Shown: piece by piece, positions 62,101 to 64,000 of the stretch
Layout of the letters: each line of letters begins with the position of its first letter
How positions within the stretch are numbered: position 1 is the first letter of the stretch
Assembly: GCF_947387525.1 (NCBI RefSeq)
Contig: NZ_CANDNW010000002.1
Coordinates: 100,676 to 164,675 of the forward strand
Origin: Limosilactobacillus viscerum
Lineage (GTDB): Bacteria; Bacillota; Bacilli; Lactobacillales; Lactobacillaceae
Length of the DNA: 64,000 nucleotides
Direction of reading: 5' to 3'
The notes under the pieces: generated by a model
Databases searched by the model: none
What the model saw: the letters and a program-made list of their open reading frames with translations, nothing else
Told to the model about the DNA's origin: nothing
Made by a program: the position numbers and the translations under genes

Positions 62101-62747
62101 GCGAAACCGATACGCGGACTTACACCTTGCCAATTACTGCCCGGATGCGGGTAGCAGAAGGTGACTTCATCCACCGTGGTACTGCTCTTAACGAAGGTTC
62201 AATTGACCCGAAGGAATTAATCCAAGTTCGTGATGTCCTTTCAACTGAAACTTACCTTCTTGCCCAAGTACAAGGCGTTTACCGGATGCAGGGTATCGAC
62301 TTGCTGGATAAGCACGTTGAAATCATGATCCGTCAAATGATGCGTAAGGTTCGGGTAATGGACCCAGGTGACACTGACCTTCTGCCAGGTCAACTGATGG
62401 ACATTGGTCAATTCCGTGAAGCTAACAAGCCAACTCTTTATGCTGGTGGTATCCCAGCCACTGCTCGTCCAGTAATTCTTGGTATTACTAAGGCTGCTCT
62501 TGAAACTAACAGTTTCCTGTCAGCTGCTTCATTCCAAGAAACTACTCGTGTATTGACTGATGCTGCTATCCGTGGAAAGAATGACCCACTTGTTGGTCTA
62601 AAGGAAAATGTTATTATAGGTAAGATTATCCCAGCTGGTACTGGTATGAGTACTTACCGGAACATTAAGCCAAAGGAAGTTAGCGTTGCTGCTTACTCCA
62701 TTAAGGACCTTGAGGCTAAGATGAAGGAAGAAGACAAGCAAAACTAA
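59112..62747 (+). CDS. rpoC: RNA polymerase beta-prime subunit RpoC
   Basis: This 1211-residue beta-prime subunit has an N-terminal zinc finger, [20 protein letters not shown] (residues 60-79). The catalytic [15 protein letters not shown] lies near residue 450, with the three magnesium-binding aspartates. The second zinc site has DCGTDRG and [19 protein letters not shown] near residues 818-910. The trigger-loop region is [16 protein letters not shown] through [29 protein letters not shown]. It starts with TTG 59112 behind AAGGAGGA (59097-59104). Same transcript as rpoB, ending at a hairpin. Confidence 0.96.
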   Translation: MIDVNKFESMQIGLASPDKIRSWSYGEVKKPETINYRTLKPEKQGLFDERIFGPTKDYECACGKYKRVRYKGRVCDRCGVEVTSSKVRRERMGHIELAAPVSHIWYFKGIPSRMGLVLDMSPRSLEEVIYFASYVVLDPGDTPLEKKQLLSEAEYRDKKAEFGDRFTAEMGAAAIKKLLADVDLNKEANELKEELKEATGQKRTRAIRRLDILEAFIKSGNKPEWMVMDVIPVMPPDLRPMVQLEGGRFATSDLNDLYRRVINRNNRLKRLLKLQAPGIIVQNEKRMLQEAVDALIDNGRRGRPVAGPGNRPLKSLSHLLKGKQGRFRQNLLGKRVDYSGRSVIDVGPSLKMNQMGLPVPMALELFKPFIMHELVKRGLSANVKAAKRKIDRRDDDVFDVLEDVIKEHPVLLNRAPTLHRLGIQAFEPILVSGKSMRLHPLVCTAYNADFDGDQMAIHVPLSDEAQAEARLLMLAAHHILSPRDGEPIVSPSQDMVIGNYYMTTEDKGREGEGMIFKDTDEAEMAYKNGYVALQTRVGVETSAFPDKPFTDDQRNKIMVTSVGKLLFNRIMPKDFAYINEPTDANIHNGVDDKFFLEPGQDIHEYLENAPLVPPFKKGFLSDLVAEVYKQYKVTKTSQFLDRLKDLGYYESTISGLTTAMSDIHDLPEKPEIIKKARKQVALITKQFRRGLITDDERYERVIDAWNDAKDEVQNKLIEHMDIHNPINMMSDSGARGNISNFTQLAGMRGLMASPNGKIMELPVLSNFYEGLSVLEMFLSSHGARKGMTDTALKTANSGYLTRRLVDVAQDVVVREKDCGTDRGLEVTAITNGNEMIEPLYDRIMGRYTMKSVYDPKTGEKIVGKNVLIDEDMAQKIVDAGVKKVTIRSAFTCNTEHGVCERCYGRNAATGDRVEAGEAVGTVAAQSIGEPGTQLTLRNFHTGGVAGNDDITQGLPRVQEIVEARNPKGRATISEVTGEVVSIEENPAERTKDVTVKGETDTRTYTLPITARMRVAEGDFIHRGTALNEGSIDPKELIQVRDVLSTETYLLAQVQGVYRMQGIDLLDKHVEIMIRQMMRKVRVMDPGDTDLLPGQLMDIGQFREANKPTLYAGGIPATARPVILGITKAALETNSFLSAASFQETTRVLTDAAIRGKNDPLVGLKENVIIGKIIPAGTGMSTYRNIKPKEVSVAAYSIKDLEAKMKEEDKQN

Positions 62748-62758
62748 TTTGGCTTCGG

Positions 62759-62799
62759 AAAAAAGGGTGATGGCAATTTGTTGTCATGGCCCTTTTTTT
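62759..62799 (+). terminator. Terminator after rpoC
   Basis: AAAAAAGGG (62759-62767) pairs with CCCTTTTTTT (62790-62799) through an inner GATGGCAA/TTGTCATG stem with wobble pairs. Confidence 0.85.
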
Positions 62800-62819
62800 G
62801 ATGAAAAAGAGGGAGTCAG

Positions 62820-63935
62820 TTGGCAAAAAAATACAAAATTGAAATACCAGCATCAGCATTAAAAGATACTGATTTTGATTTGGGGGATAAGCTGTCATTA
62901 AGTGTCAGCCATAAGCAATTCAACATCCGGCCGGCAAATGTAATTGATCAATTGCCCCAGATAAACATCTGGTTTTATACTGTTCCGGCGTTTTTGATGA
63001 TGATAATTTTCTTTGTCTATACCCGGAGTCAGGACATTAGTCAGATAGCATTGAACGGTAAAGATTACTCAATCGCCAATGCAGCAACCCTTCTTGGTGT
63101 GACCTGTGGGCTGACGATCTTCGTGATTGCTGCTGTGTGGACAAAAATGCACCGGTCCGGGCCCACTAAGGATCTCTATTGGCGAAATATTCCGACGATT
63201 GTGATTGCGACCGGGCTAATCCTTGTCTTCTCTTTTTATGCAGCCTTTTGGTTATTAGAGAGAATGTTCATGGATGCGAGCTTTGACGTTTACACGTCAT
63301 CGGTAATGATTTTTATGATTGTTGCGGCGGTTAATTACATAATGATTAACCTTGCAATGACCTTGACCACTAGTGTGATTACCAACTTATTGACGATTAT
63401 GATTATTGGCGGAATGGTCTTTTCAATTCTGACCAATTCCAGTCGTGATTGGTGGAAACATAATTTTAGCTTTCTCGGTACCGCCAAGAATTCCGCTAAT
63501 TTTCAGTTTAACGTTACGTTAATTTTTTCCGGAGTATTAATGATCACCCTTGTTGACTACTTATTTGTTAACTTGCAGAAACGGTTCCGGGGAAGAAGGA
63601 TCTTAATCCTCCGGTGGTTACTCTATGCATTATCAGCATGTATTGCTTCGATCGGGCTGTTCCCAAATGATCCGGAATTCCACGTCCTTCATGACCGGAT
63701 CTCGATGTGGTTGGTTTATATAATCCTGATTTTAATTGCAACGGTGCGGTGGTTGCTGCCAAGGGTGACCAAGCAGTTTCTTATCTTGTCGTATGCCATG
63801 GGAGCAATTATGGGGATCGAGTATATCGTATTTAAATTATCTGATTACCTTTCCCTCACCGCGTTTGAACTGTTGGAATTTGGTTTAGCATTTTCGTGGA
63901 TTCTGTTGTTATTACAAAATATTGGTGGATTATAG
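62820..63935 (+). CDS. DUF998-like polytopic membrane protein
   Basis: This 371-residue protein has a hydrophilic N-terminal region of about 48 residues (KKYKIEIPASALKDTDFDLGDKLSLSV). About ten hydrophobic segments follow, including WFYTVPAFLMMIIFFVYT, ISMWLVYIILILIATVRWLLP and AFELLEFGLAFSWILLLLQ. The overall pattern and FPNDPEFHVLHDRIS resemble DUF998 proteins, whose function is unknown. It starts with TTG 62820 behind GAGGGAG, just after the rpoC terminator. The last 65 bases of the window hold two small hairpins (CCACC/GGTGG near 63947-63961 and ACGCC/GGCGT at 63973-63986) and no gene. Confidence 0.72.
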   Translation: MAKKYKIEIPASALKDTDFDLGDKLSLSVSHKQFNIRPANVIDQLPQINIWFYTVPAFLMMIIFFVYTRSQDISQIALNGKDYSIANAATLLGVTCGLTIFVIAAVWTKMHRSGPTKDLYWRNIPTIVIATGLILVFSFYAAFWLLERMFMDASFDVYTSSVMIFMIVAAVNYIMINLAMTLTTSVITNLLTIMIIGGMVFSILTNSSRDWWKHNFSFLGTAKNSANFQFNVTLIFSGVLMITLVDYLFVNLQKRFRGRRILILRWLLYALSACIASIGLFPNDPEFHVLHDRISMWLVYIILILIATVRWLLPRVTKQFLILSYAMGAIMGIEYIVFKLSDYLSLTAFELLEFGLAFSWILLLLQNIGGL

Positions 63936-64000
63936 AATGAAGTTAGCCACCTAATTGGTGGTAAATGCAAAAACGCCATTCGGCGTGACATCAGGTATCA

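Noticed and set aside
1-64000. CRISPR array, toxin-antitoxin pair, prophage or defence island
   Set aside because: No regularly spaced short repeats, integrase, transposase or recognised defence genes were seen; the gene content is mostly core or metabolic.

Overview
The window is chromosome from a low-to-mid GC Gram-positive bacterium, most likely a heterofermentative lactic acid bacterium of the Limosilactobacillus group. Pointers are the citrate lyase cluster with a malic-enzyme-type oxaloacetate decarboxylase and a fused CitX-CitG protein, a KxYKxGKxW-type signal peptide on an NlpC/P60 surface protein, a ctsR-clpC pair without mcsA/mcsB upstream of rpoB-rpoC, a Lacto-rpoB-like leader, and frequent TTG/GTG starts behind strong AGGAGG ribosome binding sites. 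The species call is inference only; no rRNA gene is present.

Layout. 1-8.1 kb: citrate fermentation locus. A SorC/DeoR-type regulator (citI, cut by the window edge) diverges from citM-citC-citD-citE-citF, followed after an internal hairpin by citXG and an alpha/beta hydrolase. Citrate is split to acetate and oxaloacetate, and CitM decarboxylates oxaloacetate to pyruvate. No citrate transporter is visible. 8.1-13.8 kb: a clan GH-D glycosidase with a cre site in its promoter, a two-subunit class I fumarase/tartrate dehydratase, an AraC regulator and a divergent LysR regulator. 13.8-24.6 kb: threonine/serine exporter, uracil-DNA glycosylase, a DHA2 transporter, rarA, two small enzymes, mprF, tRNA-Asp and an RluA-type pseudouridine synthase. 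24.6-27.4 kb: a DUF4811-transporter operon controlled from a large palindrome shared with a divergent MerR regulator. 28-33 kb: repeat-rich NlpC/P60 surface protein and RNase J. 33-38.7 kb: CPBP protease, proline iminopeptidase, TauE-type permease, C69 dipeptidase, universal stress protein. 38.7-42.5 kb: metal homeostasis block (two VIT-type transporters behind PerR/Fur-like boxes, a CDF exporter, a DtxR/MntR regulator), then a cold-shock protein. 42.6-46.9 kb: PAP2 phosphatase, GNAT acetyltransferase, a lysine riboswitch in front of a lysine-type permease, a deoxynucleoside kinase and five tRNA genes. 47.2-50.1 kb: a secreted matrixin-type protease and a decaying LysR/transporter pair. 50.3-64 kb: alcohol dehydrogenase, ctsR-clpC, a TetR regulator, rpoB-rpoC and a DUF998-like membrane protein.

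The least explained feature is a family of three roughly 190-211 bp intergenic elements (9809-10000, 15897-16085 inverted, 36262-36472). Each pairs a terminator-like hairpin with a long imperfect hairpin, and paired-strand changes suggest the structure is preserved. No CRISPR array, transposase, prophage or defence island was found.
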